From: Sisyra terminalis
Lineage: Eukaryota; Arthropoda; Insecta; Neuroptera; Sisyridae
DNA: 64,000 nt
NCBI GenBank assembly: GCA_958496175.1
Contig: OY292279.1
Span: forward strand, 6,820,001-6,884,000
Direction: 5' to 3'
Made by a program: the position numbers and the translations under genes. The notes beneath the pieces are model-generated. The model ran no database searches, was not told the origin of the DNA, and saw nothing but the letters and a program-made list of their open reading frames with translations. Below are positions 34,276-44,963 of the stretch, one piece after another (position 1 is the stretch's first letter; the number at the start of each line of letters is the position of its first letter).

Positions 34276-35153
34276 GAATTTCCGTTACAACAAAACGATT
34301 GTTATTTTATTGTGGTTTCGATTATAAGTAATTATTGTCATTTAAGTGATTGTTTTGACAAGTGTCTTATGAAAGTGATTATTTGTTTCCAAACCAATTA
34401 AAAAAACGAATAACGCGAACTCAATACAATTTTACAATATTTTGCACAAATATGCTGTGGAAGGGGTACGATCACTTGGAAAATTGAGGGGAAATGAAAG
34501 TTAAAGATTAACATGGGGTTTATGGAGCACGTTCACTCTAGTCACTTTACTTCTTTGGCTAGCAGAAGATTTTATTACTTATCACGAAATTTATTTTAAA
34601 CTATTGCTTCCTATTTATATTTTTTCAGTAAGTACTATTTTAATTTTAATAATAATTACCCCACAACATTGTTAGAGCATTAAATACGCTTAAGTAAGAT
34701 AGTAAATATAAAAATTGCAACGTTTTAGTGTTATATCGCGTAAATCAGTTGACCTAAGGAAACTTGAATACGACATGTATGTACTTTAATTCCTCTATCT
34801 CCTAAACTATTGCAAATCCCATTATGAAACTACTGGAGTATCATAAGTGTACTTTAGGCTATATTTTGAAATAAAAAAATCAAAAATCAAAATGGTTGAA
34901 GTTACTAAAATTTTGATTTGAAAAGTTTACTTCCGGTTTTGTAGATTAAAAAAGATTAAAATATGCAATTTTATTTTTTACTTAGAAAGAACAGTTCATT
35001 TTCTATTTAAACCGCTATATTTAATATTTCAAAAAATAATTTTTAACTCGAAATTTTTCTGTTCAAAAAATACGAATTTCAAAAACGACAATTATTTAGA
35101 AGCGTATAACTTGGCAAATAATCTTCATTCGAAAAAAAAAAATTGTATCCACA

Positions 35154-36069
35154 TTAGGGTGGTCCTTAATAGGGGTGTTTTTGAATTTCTTTGCTCCCAG
35201 GGGCTCAAATGCCTCCAATCTGATAAACAAAAATTCCCTGAAAATTTGAGCTTTTAATATTAACTTTTAGATAGTCCGCTTTCCAACTTAATTTATTATG
35301 GAAATAAAGTAGAAAAAATTTATTTTTTTCTTAAGAATTCCATAACTCAGCGAAAAAAAAATCGAAAGTTACTAATCGCATCATGTTAATTGTAAATTTA
35401 ATGCTCTACAAAAAAGAGCTATTATAATTTTTTGCTAAATCTATTGGTTTAAAAGTTATTCAAGCTCAAAGTTTAATTTTATATAATAATTAATATTATC
35501 AACCGTAATTATTGAGTAAATACTTATATTTTTACGAAATATATCAAATTTCTTATGAAAAATTTGTATTTATGATCAAAAAGAAGCAAATACAATATTA
35601 TTCTTATGATTTTTCACCACATAGCTGTAGTAGTTCATTCTCCATTTTTTGTACTTGTTCATAGTCATCAGATTCAATATTAGCTATGTAACCAACTCTA
35701 CTATCTTTCCATAGCTCAGTTAAAAAATGCATTATATTTTCATTGACCATTAGTGCCGCATTCTTAAGCCAATAGATAAGCCAATAACTCTTAAGCTAAT
35801 AGATTTAGCAAATAATTATAAGAGCTCTTTTTTGTAGAGCGTTAAATTTACAATAAACATGACGGGATTAGTAACTTTCGATTAATTTGTCGCTGAGTTA
35901 TGGAATTTTTAAGAAAAAATTAAATTTTTCCCACGTTATTTCCATAAGAAACTTAAGTTGGAAAGCGGACTATCTTAAAGTTAATATTAAAAGCTCAAAT
36001 TTTCAGGGAATTTTGGTTTGTTTCAAAAAAAATAATTCAAAAACACCCCTATTAAGAACCACCCTAAAC
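35154..36069. mobile_element. foldback element B, inserted in the 3-kb palindrome
   Basis: The ends TTAGGGTGGTCCTTAATAGG and CCTATTAAGAACCACCCTAA are inverted repeats. Arms of about 310 bp (35154-35475 against 35785-36069) share TTTGAGCTTTTAATATTAAC and ACTTTCGATTAATTTGTCGC-type blocks in inverse order. The loop 35480-35780 is unique. It interrupts the right arm of the larger palindrome right after TATCCACATT, whose intact counterpart is visible in the left arm near 33290-33305. Confidence 0.8.
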
Positions 36070-36085
36070 ACACACATTCCACATT

Positions 36086-36856
36086 CATACTTACTAGAAG
36101 TGCAATTGCCAAATATGAACAAATTTCAGAAAATCACTTTTTTTTCGTTGTCCGCTTCACGTGAAATGCCCCTACTTTAAAAGGATGGTATTGTTATCAG
36201 ACTTATTTTAATATTTTTTCAAATTTTTGACACAACCATCAATTTTATGAGAAAATTTTAAGGGACATTTTTTGTAGAACACTTTTTCTTCTATAATTTA
36301 TCTTTTTAAAAGTTTTTGATATTTTTCACAGGTCCTATGATATTTACATTAAACTGAAAATATTCGTAATTTTATTGTTTTAAATTAATAATATTCCCTA
36401 AATTATTATATTTTTAACATAATTTTTTTTTTTATTACTTAGAACCTGTAAAAAATATCAAAAACTTTTATAAAGATAAGTTATAGGAAAAAAAGTGCTC
36501 TACAAAAAATGTTCTATAAAATTTTCTCATAAAATTGATGGTTGCGTCAGAAAACTGAAAAAATATTAAAATTTCTCTTTAGTTCAACTTTGACCTTGAA
36601 TAACTTTTGAAGGAATAGATATATCAAAAACTTGTTTTAGACCTTTTTTGTAGATCGTTCAATTTTCTACAAGAATATACCTTGGTCATTCCGAAATATT
36701 GTCACCAACGTGTGCTATAAAATTCCCCCCTTATCCATATTCATACTTACTAGAAGTGCAATTGCCAAATATGAACAAATTTCAGAAAATCACTTTTTTT
36801 TCGTTGTCCGCTTCACGTGAAATGCCCCTACTTTAAAAGGATGGGAATGTTATCAG
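36086..36856. repeat. 115-bp direct duplication flanking element C
   Basis: Bases 36086-36200 recur almost unchanged at 36739-36856 (landmarks ATTCATACTTACTAGAAGTG, TTCGTTGTCCGCTTCACGTG, TTTAAAAGGATGG). The repeated piece joins the last ~87 bp of the 3-kb palindrome to ~28 bp of outside flank. The duplication therefore happened after that element inserted. Element C sits between the two copies. Confidence 0.85.
36203..36727. mobile_element. foldback element C, copy 1 (core only)
   Basis: Inverted arms around a short AT centre (near 36390) share AACCATCAATTTTATGAGAA, TTTTTGATATTTTTCACAGG and their inverses. The right side continues to CCGAAATATTGTCACCAACG. The outermost GACTGATTC ends seen in the 40.3-kb copy are absent. 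It lies between the two 115-bp direct repeats. Confidence 0.75.
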
Positions 36857-36859
36857 AAT

Positions 36860-38590
36860 TATGTTTTTCTTTACTAGTAAATTAAAATAAAATTTACTAA
36901 CTTAATCTTTTAAGAAAAGTGTAAATTTCGTCTTATTTTGCTTGCACAGCTTGACGAAAACCATCCAAAGCTCATACTAATTAAAAATGCATTAATCCAC
37001 TAAAAGTTCGTTTCATTATGGAAAGAATTAGCGTTCAAGTTACGAATTAAATAATTAGCGTAAGGATAACAGGCAAGTTATTTGTTTGCAATGTGTATAA
37101 TATTCATTATTTTCGCTATATATGTGAAAACAGGAATGATATGAACTAAAGAAGGAGCCAACGATGGGGGAGCGGAAAGCGAAACGAGGAATGCAACGTA
37201 ATTAAAGTATAAACCCGGTGCTTCTGTGCATATAAATGCATTTAGTGATGCATTTAGTTCATACATATAAGAGGGATTATCGCACTCGGGGTATATTCCA
37301 GGTTTCCGACGACTCCCGGTAAATGTTTATTTATTTAAATATTTATTTGATGATAAAACTGTTACCGAACACTAAAGCTTTGCCGTAATTTATTTACGTG
37401 AACGTTTACAATCGCTGTATAAATTTGTGTACTTAGACTTATTAGAAATTAATTTTCTAAAATTGTTTAAAAAATATGAATTTCACATCGTAAAAAAATG
37501 GAATGAACTTTATAAGTTTAATTTCCTAGTTTGGAAGTTATAATAAATTGTTGGGATACCTTTAAAATAATTATACTAATAACTTTAAGGCCTATCCAAA
37601 CTTAAATTAACAAAGTTAAATTAACCAAATATTAAGGAATCTAATTATTTAAGTCTATTAAAATAGATAGGATCTTTAAAGATGTTGGGGTGATAATTAT
37701 AACATAGTTAGTTTATGGTAAAAACTTAAAGATTTTTATTTTAAATGAACACTTTTTTAAGTCTTAAGGTTGAAAAAAAATAAATCGATTACTCTAATGT
37801 TTCTTTTTCACTCACTTTAATTCTCGTAATTGGAGTTAACCGCCATTGAGCCATACCATCAATTATCAGGCTGCAGATTTTTTTTTTCATCGGTCTCTTT
37901 TTTTCAACTGATGATTTTAATGGCTGTGGTTCTTCTATCTTTTTGGTTCCCAGTTTTTCTGCAAATGTAATCTTAGTGCCATATTTTTTTATTCTACGTT
38001 TTTGGGGTTTTGTAAAGATTAACCTCATCTAAGCCCTGTTTTTTAAACTTTTATACTTGTAAATTTGATATTTTTATCCATTAGGTTCTTAAATTTGTTT
38101 TTGAGTAATTCTTATGAAATCTCAAAATTAAAAATCATCCTTATAGTTTGTCCAAAATAAGTTTATTCTGGGGACCATTTTATTGGTAAAGTCTACTTAT
38201 ATAAACACTACAAAATTGACCAAAAAAAATTTAGTTAATTTTTTATTTATTTTTTTCTACTTAATTTCGGAATTTGATGAGAATTATCCTTATATACTTT
38301 TATTCTTGTTCTTAAAAATATATGAGCTTTTAGTCATTAAGACTCAATACCATTTTCACAGAACTTTATAAGGTGTGGTTGATGTGAAATCAAAATTTAT
38401 AAATTTAAAATAAAAATATAATAAGCACTTATAAACGTATGTTTATGTATGTTTTTAATATTTCTACGAATTAGATTCCTGAGGAAGTCACGATATGTGA
38501 CAAAACGTAGTGGGATTGAAAAAAATAAATTAAATTGATTTGAAAAACCGGAAAAAATTATTTTATGAATATGGGATCTGAGGATATTAC
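36860..38590. other. Mostly non-coding; one basic ORF at 37789-38028
   Basis: AT-rich sequence. On the minus strand 38028-37789 encodes a 79-residue Lys-rich frame (MRLIFTKPQKRRIKKYG...VSEKETLE) preceded by CTTAG. I do not recognise it and cannot tell an exon from chance. A GC-richer patch without exon signals lies at 37150-37320. A block CCTGAGGAAGTCACGATATG near 38476 resembles retroelement tails. Confidence 0.25.
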
Positions 38591-38599
38591 ATTATAATA

Positions 38600-39075
38600 T
38601 GGTTTTTGTGCAAAAGCTTTATTTATTTGATCCACTCTTGATCATTGTTGTATGGAAAAATGGTCGGTTCTAAGCCCTAATTGATGGTTTGGCACATTTT
38701 TATTGTTTACCAAATTTTGTTGAGATTAGTCTTTCAAATAATTTGAATATTGTTGGCAAGAGATTGATTGATCTTTAGGATGATATCTTTGGAGGATATT
38801 ATCAGGTTTGGACTCAATGATTATTTGAGCCATTTCAGAGGTAGTTCTTTTAATATTTGTGCTGTCAATTGATCATGTCCTGGTGCTTTTCTATATTTGA
38901 GAATAAAAATCGACTTTGCTATTTGTTTAGAGATGAAAATAACTGATGGATACTTTGTTTCTTCATTTCTAGCCAAGAAATCTGGCAGTTTCTGATCCTT
39001 TTGATGGTCCCTAGACGTAAAAATTTTGGTAGGATACTCTGTAAAAATGTCCTCAAGAGATGAAATTTTTTTTTG
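38600..39075 (-). mobile_element. Jockey-like LINE reverse-transcriptase fragment
   Basis: The minus strand reads LKYRKAPGHDQLTAQILKEL (about 38910-38850), matching the Jockey-clade RT block K.RKAPG.D.I....LK.LP. After a frameshift it reads SCQQYSNYLKD and NNKNVPNHQLGL, corresponding to SLLP..SK.FE and N...P.HQFGFR. Stops and shifts make it a dead fragment of ORF2, with the active-site YADD region missing. Confidence 0.65.
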
Positions 39076-39079
39076 ATAT

Positions 39080-40310
39080 GGTATGTAGAAATTATTAGAA
39101 AGATAACAAAAATGAGTACTTAGTAGAGGGAATTATTTTTTTGAAGAAAATAAGTACTTTCATGTATGAAGAGACAATGAAAGCTTTAGTTAGCTTTTAG
39201 TTAAAGGTTTAGTTTAGTAGCCCAAAGATTCCTCAAAATTAATGCTTTGTAATACCAGGAAAAACTTTTTTTTTAATTTTATTGATTTATTGTCGCTCTA
39301 GCTGCTAAGGCTATGTTGTGACTTGCTAAATTTTAGCTTAGTCTTTATTCAACAAGGTATATAATATAGTATTAATACAATATAATATAAATAAATGATA
39401 TAAAACAATCCAGGACTATATATGGTTGTAAAATGCCGTTCTCCTTATGGCTCGTCAACTTTCCAGAAAGCCCTTTTTTTCTTATAAAGAAGATCTATTT
39501 TTTTCGCCTATTTTACAGTGGTTTCTAACATTCTTTTATAATAAGAAGACTAAAAAATCGTATTTTTTTTGATTTATGTTTTAATTTTGTTGTTAATATT
39601 GGTTCAAATATTTCATTTACTGTGTACCAAATTTTTTAAATCATATAAACACCAAAATTTTGATAAGACTGTATTTAGAAATTAATGATACTTTTGTTCG
39701 TTATAAATTTAAATTGCTTTTCTAATGAAGTTTTCTTAGTTTGTGTTACAGTAACAGACTTTATCTTCAGTCGTATTTACGGTAAATAAATCGTTTTGTG
39801 CATGTAAACGTAATAAATCGGCTTATGTTTTCGGTATGTTGCAACTTGCTGTCAGTATACAGTGAGTACAAACAAATCTAAGGGTTGAGATAACGGGAGG
39901 ATTTTCTGCGATTGAATATAAATAATTCACGTGAATTCTCGACGTGTTTCCCGGAGCACACGTACCCATATGTGGGGACTCGTGAGGGATGGATGGGGTG
40001 GAATGGGGTTGAGACTTTTGGATGATGACGTTACGCCGCATCCTGGTCTCCTGTCCTGCCGGCGTTTTCGTCGACAAGTCGTCGGGATGGCTTCTTGCTA
40101 AACTAATACAATTTAACTATTCAAGACGCATCTATGTAAATCTATCCGCGCACATGTGTAATATGATATTAGATTCGGGGAAATTACGTATTCGACAAAC
40201 ATATTGTACATATAGGAAGACTGAGATTTTCACGAAATATACATATACACACGTTTGTACGTGTAAAGAAGAGTAAAATCGAGTCGAATGTTGAACCGCC
40301 GTATGTGTGA
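39080..40310. other. Non-coding; GC-richer patch 39.88-40.12 kb
   Basis: AT-rich with a CpG-bearing patch at 39880-40120 that has open frames on both strands. No splice-supported exon or homology is recognisable. A promoter or regulatory island is possible. Confidence 0.25.
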
Positions 40311-40313
40311 GTA

Positions 40314-41282
40314 CTAGACTGATTCAAAAAAAAAATGATGATTTTTTTTTCTTAATTATATCAAAAATATTGTTGAGAATGACAAAAAAAATCCTGTGAA
40401 AGTTTAAGCTCTTAATATTAATATTAAGAGGTGCCGCATCGCAAATTTCGATTTTCCATTTAAATAACATGGGAACAATATTCCCATACACTTTGAAATT
40501 TTATAGCTCACGTTGGTGACAATATTTCGGAATGACCAAGGTATATTTTTGTAGAAAATTGATGGATCTACAAAATAGGTTCGTTACAATTTTTTGATAT
40601 ATTTATTCCTTCAATAGTTATTCGAGGTCAAAATTGAACTAAAGAGAAATTTTAATATTTTTTCAATTTTTTGACGCAACCATCAATTTTAAGAGAAAAT
40701 TTTATAGCACATTTTTTGTAGAACACTTTTTTTCCTATTACTTATCTCTATAAAAGTTTTTGATATTTTTCACAGGTCCTAAGTTATTTAATTAAAATAA
40801 AAAAAATAATTTTTATGTTAAAAATATAATAATTCAGGGAATTTTCAGTTAATGCAAATAACTTAGGACTTGTGAAAAATATCAAAAACTTTTAAAAAGA
40901 AAAGTTATAGAAAAAAAAGTGCTCTGCAAAAAATGTCATATAAAATTTTCTCATAAAATTGATGGTTGCGTCAAAAAATTGAAAAAATATTAAAATTTCT
41001 TTTTAGTTCAACTTTGACCTCGAATAACTTTTGAAGGAATAAATATATCAAAAACTTGATTAGCGACTTTTTTTGTAGATTGTTTAATTTTCTACAAGAA
41101 TATACCTTGGTCATTCCGAAATATTGTCACCAACGTGAGCTATCAAAATTCATGGAATGCGGCACCTCTTAATATTAATATTAAGAGCTTAAACTTTCAC
41201 TGGATTTTTTTTTTGTCATTCCCAACAGTATTTTCGTTATAATTAAGAAAAAAAAATCATCATTTTTTTTGAATCTGTCTAG
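40314..41282. mobile_element. foldback element C, full copy (~970 bp)
   Basis: The left end CTAGACTGATTCAAAAAAAA and the right end TTTTTTTTGAATCTGTCTAG are inverted. Sub-terminal AAGCTCTTAATATTAATATT(AAGAGG) blocks and ACGTTGGTGACAATATTTCG blocks recur on both sides. The arms extend to an AT-rich centre near 40810. There is no open frame. This is the best reference copy for the family found also at 36203, 44964 and 49578. Confidence 0.85.
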
Positions 41283-41284
41283 TG

Positions 41285-42230
41285 GCTACCTACGATTGGC
41301 TTTTCCCTATTGCCGTTGTTTTTTTAAAATTTGGATTACAATTGTTTTCCTTGAAAATTAATGAATTTTCATCTCAGAAATATCAGAAGTATTCAAATTT
41401 TGAACTTTCTTATCGATTATCGATAACTCGGCTTTGAAGAAAAATAATCCATAGCCTTCGAGATCAATCAATTATTTGATAAAAAGTACCATAAAAGTCT
41501 TTTTTTTTGGCAAGTGCGGAAAATTATCGTCGTAAAATAAGGTCATACAGACGAAGTTGTAGGTGTTGACTTCCAGAAAATGAAACACAGAATTTTATTT
41601 CTTAAGGCAAAAGTGGCATAAAAACACGAAAAATAAGAGGAAGATTTTTTGTTTTGTTTTGGAAGGTATTTATTTATTTAATTTTTATTAAAATAAACAA
41701 TTTTTACATGTAAATTTCCAATAGGAAAAAGCCAGGATAACTTATAAAGTTTTTCACGAGGATTATTTAAAAAAATCCTAACAAAAACTAAGTTTTTGTT
41801 TATTGTTTGCGTTTTACTAAATTTTCAGATTAAAGAAAGATAAAATATTCAACAGGTGGAAAATCAATTTTAAATAAGCGCCATCTCTTAGTGAATAGAT
41901 GAAGTAGTCAGAGATTTTCCTTGATTTTTTTGTTCAACTCAAATTGTTTACTTTTTCGATCATAAATCATTTGGCACTTATTTGAATTATGCAAATTGGA
42001 TATTTAAAGCTTAAAAAATTAAGATTTATTAGAATTTTTAGTTAATTTAAAAGTAGGGACAGATTTATATCAAATTTTCAATTGTAAAAGGAAAACTATT
42101 TTTTCGATCATTTTTCATTTTAGTGGCAATATTGTTGGAGTCGACAGAAATTCAATAAAGCCGCACCATATGAAATTAGGCTGTTTCGGAAAATCATTTC
42201 CTTAGCCATTCGTCTCTCTTGACTATTTCA
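41285..42230. other. AT-rich, no gene seen
   Basis: No exon, RNA gene or repeat recognised. Confidence 0.35.
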
Positions 42231-42400
42231 AAAAGGTCGTCTCCTCCCCTGGTGGTATCATTAATAATGTGGCTTTAATAATGTTGTCAAATATTCCGTC
42301 TTTCTCGCACCAACACACATGTGAATCACTTCCACACCTACAAAAGCTCAGGAAAGCTCAGCAGTCCACGCTCAATGAGACCGTAGAAATATTGACTTAC

Positions 42401-42705
42401 CCCCATAATAAATCTTCATCAAAGATCGTCCACAAAGCACCCTTTATATTATAAATGTACACCTTTCCGTTTAGATTTGCAATCCACCACGGAAAAGCTG
42501 CAGCCACCGAGGAAAATTGCCGAGAAAAAGTGAAAATCGCGATTTCAAATGGCTTTCGTGGAAAAAAGCTCGCATTAGACGGCACTCTTTGAAATCTACA
42601 ACGCCGCCTTAATCATATTTAAATTACTAGTTTCGCAAGCTTAATCAGAATTCTTTAGTAGCTTTGTAATTCCTACAAACGTAGTGGTGTTACAATTCCG
42701 CCTTC
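42401..42705 (-). other. candidate minus-strand first exon, possibly the CAP 5' exon
   Basis: A GC-richer segment on the minus strand ends at a consensus donor, TGGGG|GTAAGT (42395-42400). A TATA-like ATTATAAATTCG lies at 42732-42743, about 30 bp above the chosen 5' limit. An open frame (residues NLNGKVYIYNIKGALWTIF then DEDLLWG) reaches the donor in phase 2. That is not the phase needed by the CAP exon at 26193, so it would have to be 5'UTR or have another exon between. I recognise no protein. Position and strand make it a candidate upstream exon of the CAP gene, by inference only. Confidence 0.25.
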
Positions 42706-42731
42706 TTTTCGAATAAAAAGAAACGTGTCTC

Positions 42732-42743
42732 GAATTTATAATG
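42732..42743 (-). promoter_or_regulatory. TATA-like box
   Basis: On the minus strand, ATTATAAATTCG precedes the GC-rich candidate exon that ends in a GTAAGT donor. Only sequence and spacing support it. Confidence 0.25.
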
Positions 42744-43336
42744 GAGCAAATAACCAGCGTGCCACCCCCGACCGTATGTTTCAGGCTCTGGCAAGACTGA
42801 TCACCGCCAACCCTCTATAAACCCTGACGCAGACCAAGGAAAAAAATTCACTAATTTTTAAAGAACTGAAGACAATTATCCTATTATCCTCTATTCCTCG
42901 GTGTAACTCCATTAATTATTCCCACTACTGCTGTTACATAGTTGGGAAATTATTTTTCAAATTAAGTTTCGCCAGTTTTTACTTTCAAAGCTTTTACATT
43001 AGAAAGATTTGCATTTTTATGTGAATACAATTAATGACAAAAAGCTCTTAATTAGATCCAAGCATTTGGGTTAAAAAAATTGGATTAATATTTATTAGCA
43101 TAGTCACTAATTTTATTGCTTGACATTAAATCCTTAGTTAATGAATTTGTGAGTTAAAAGTAGTTTTAAACCCCTACAAACGTTGTTATATAATAAAAGA
43201 AGAAAAATTTCTTAAGTAATTACTTGAAAAATGATAAAAATTCTTCCAACTATTAAAACATTTTGATCTTTGAATAATTCCCAAGAAAAGTATCCACTAT
43301 CCACTACTATTTAAATTTTTACACAAAAAATGTTAC

Positions 43337-43553
43337 AACTGAATAATCTCACTAATCCGGCACTTCGATAGATCGGCACATCCAATAATCCGGCATCCTC
43401 CACCCACGCCTCCCTCGCCTCTCTGTGCGCTTTATGAAATGCTTTATTTAATTCCTTACTTTTGACTTTTTCACTAAAATCCAGTAATCCAAACATTCCA
43501 ATAATCCGTCACCCTCCAGTTTTTAATAGTACCGGATTAGTGAGATTACACTG
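43337..43553. mobile_element. pogo/Tigger-like MITE, inverse copy
   Basis: The left end reads AATAATCTCACTAATCCGGC and the right end GCCGGATTAGT-type ACCGGATTAGTGAGATTACA followed by CTG. It matches the 20913-21133 element in opposite orientation, including CACTTCGATAGATCGGCAC. The left terminus is slightly degraded (ACAACTGAA instead of ACAGTATA). Confidence 0.75.
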
Positions 43554-43742
43554 TTATTATATTTCTCTTATAAATCCATGCGTCAAACGATTTATTTTTT
43601 TCTTAATATTCCTACCACTATCCATCCGCCATAAAAACGATCCCATGATCAACTCCCTAGGTTTCAGAGCTTTATTCATCTAAGAAACTTTGAAATCTTT
43701 GAACCATTATGGCGTTACGTGATTCATATATAAGATCAAAAG

Positions 43743-44285
43743 ATGATTTCGAAGATTGTTAACAAGTTTAGAACACGAAATGGCTCAAAATTTACTGATC
43801 AAGCTAAGAATTTGGATCGTTTCGTACCTTTCCTGCATCTGCGAGGTGTATTTGACCATTTTGGAGGGGTACTAAGAAAATATAATTTCAAGGTAGAATT
43901 AAAGCTTCTGATGAAGTATCGTCTATTTTTTCTTCCTCAAAGAATCGGTTCCCCCCACAGGAACCAGTTCCTGTGGAAAGATACATGTTGATGAAACCGG
44001 GAGATTCGTCAGTACATGCCTTAAAAAACTTCGGAAAAATTTAAAATTTGGTCAAACCGACCTCTCAGCTGTGGCTGTGCATTTTTTGACTACTGAACAT
44101 TCTATGCAATTAGAACAACTAGAACAACCCGAAATTCTATCTTCTTTAAGTGGTTTTTAAGAAAAAGACCCGAGAAAGTATAGAGATCCATAAGAATCCC
44201 TATAACATCAACAGAGATCATGGTTTTGGACTTCATCCAACCAAGAAGGCGATTTTCTTGGTTTCTTTAGTTGAACAACTCTTTA
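43743..44285 (+). pseudogene. Penelope-like element, C-terminal GIY-YIG part
   Basis: The plus strand reads SKIVNKFRTRNGSKFTDQ..GVFDHFGGVLRKYN. After a frameshift it reads SCGKIHVDETGRFVSTCLKK, then LKFGQTDLSAVAVHFLTTEH and EILSSL. After another shift come STEIMVLDF.. / HKNPYNINRDHGF-type frames. The order RT-thumb-like linker, CGK.Y..ETGR, SAVA.H...H, then IHKNP.N.NRD.G is the C-terminal GIY-YIG endonuclease region of Penelope-like retroelements. Two frameshifts and stops show it is dead, and the RT core is missing. Confidence 0.55.
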
Positions 44286-44680
44286 ACAAAAAAGAGAAGG
44301 ATTATCCCTTCCCGTATTGATTGACATGCTGTTCTGCATTATCATTATTCTGACCACCATGAATAGTTTATAAAATTACCAAAAGAGTATCTAGAAATTA
44401 GTTGTGGAGCGATTACGCCAAGAAAATGCGACCCGTAAAGGTTGTAAAACGTATGCGTTTGAATGAATTTTATATTTAACTATACATTTTTCAATGAGAA
44501 TTTCATAAGTCCCAAACATTTTGAAACCCTTCCGGGTCGCATTTTCTTGGCGTAATTGCTCCAAAACTAATTTCAGGATCCTCTTTAGGTAATTTTTTAT
44601 ACTATTCATGGTGGTCAGAATAATGAAAATTAAGAATAGCATGTCAATCAATAAGGGAAGGAAAAATTCTCTTTTTTATA
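44285..44680. mobile_element. foldback element D (~395 bp)
   Basis: The left arm AAGGATTATCCCTTCCCGTATTGATTGACATGC matches the inverted right arm near 44640-44680. The inner pair ATTACGCCAAGAAAATGCGACCCG (44413) / CGGGTCGCATTTTCTTGGCGTAAT (44532) is nearly perfect. Arms of about 155 bp surround an 80-bp loop. It abuts the Penelope-like fragment directly and may be part of it. Confidence 0.75.
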
Positions 44681-44963
44681 GAAGAATTTTAAACTTTCAT
44701 TTTTCAATGAATATTTTTAAAACAATGATAGTTCAATAAGATTTATTTTTTTATTTACAAATTTTGTTTTTGATCCATCTGTCTCTTAGCAATAATTGCA
44801 ATATGTCTCACTGGCAACACTCGTGGGTTAATTGTGTCCAATGACACAATTAACATTAAAAATTATAGTTAAACAACATTAATATTATTCTAAATATAAT
44901 TATAGTATAAATAATGTTCTTAAATATAATAATACTAAGAACTAATATCAAGTTAGTTATTTA

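Larger units (their letters stand above)
33205..36172. mobile_element. 3-kb palindromic (foldback) element with promoter-bearing loop
   Basis: The left end GGGACATTTCACGTGAAGCG (33205) and the inverted right end CGCTTCACGTGAAATGCCCC (ending 36172) are flanked by TACT, a possible target duplication. The left arm 33205-34030 pairs with 34430-35153 plus 36070-36172, about 0.83 kb each once the inserted element at 35154-36069 is removed. Landmarks repeated in inverse order include TACTAGAAGTGCAATT, ACCGGAAGTAAACTTTTCAA and CCCCACAACATTGTTAGAGC. The 0.4-kb loop (34030-34430) is unique and contains a heat-shock-type promoter. Arms encode no intact protein, though both carry KYAVEGV[QR]S[IL]GKLRGNES in the frame away from the loop. 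Confidence 0.85.

Noticed and set aside
34430..34640. DEG/ENaC-type channel N-terminus in the palindrome arm
   Set aside because: A hydrophobic stretch (LTWGLWSTFTLVTLLLWL) after GKLRGNES looked suggestive, but the family motifs are absent and a stop interrupts it.
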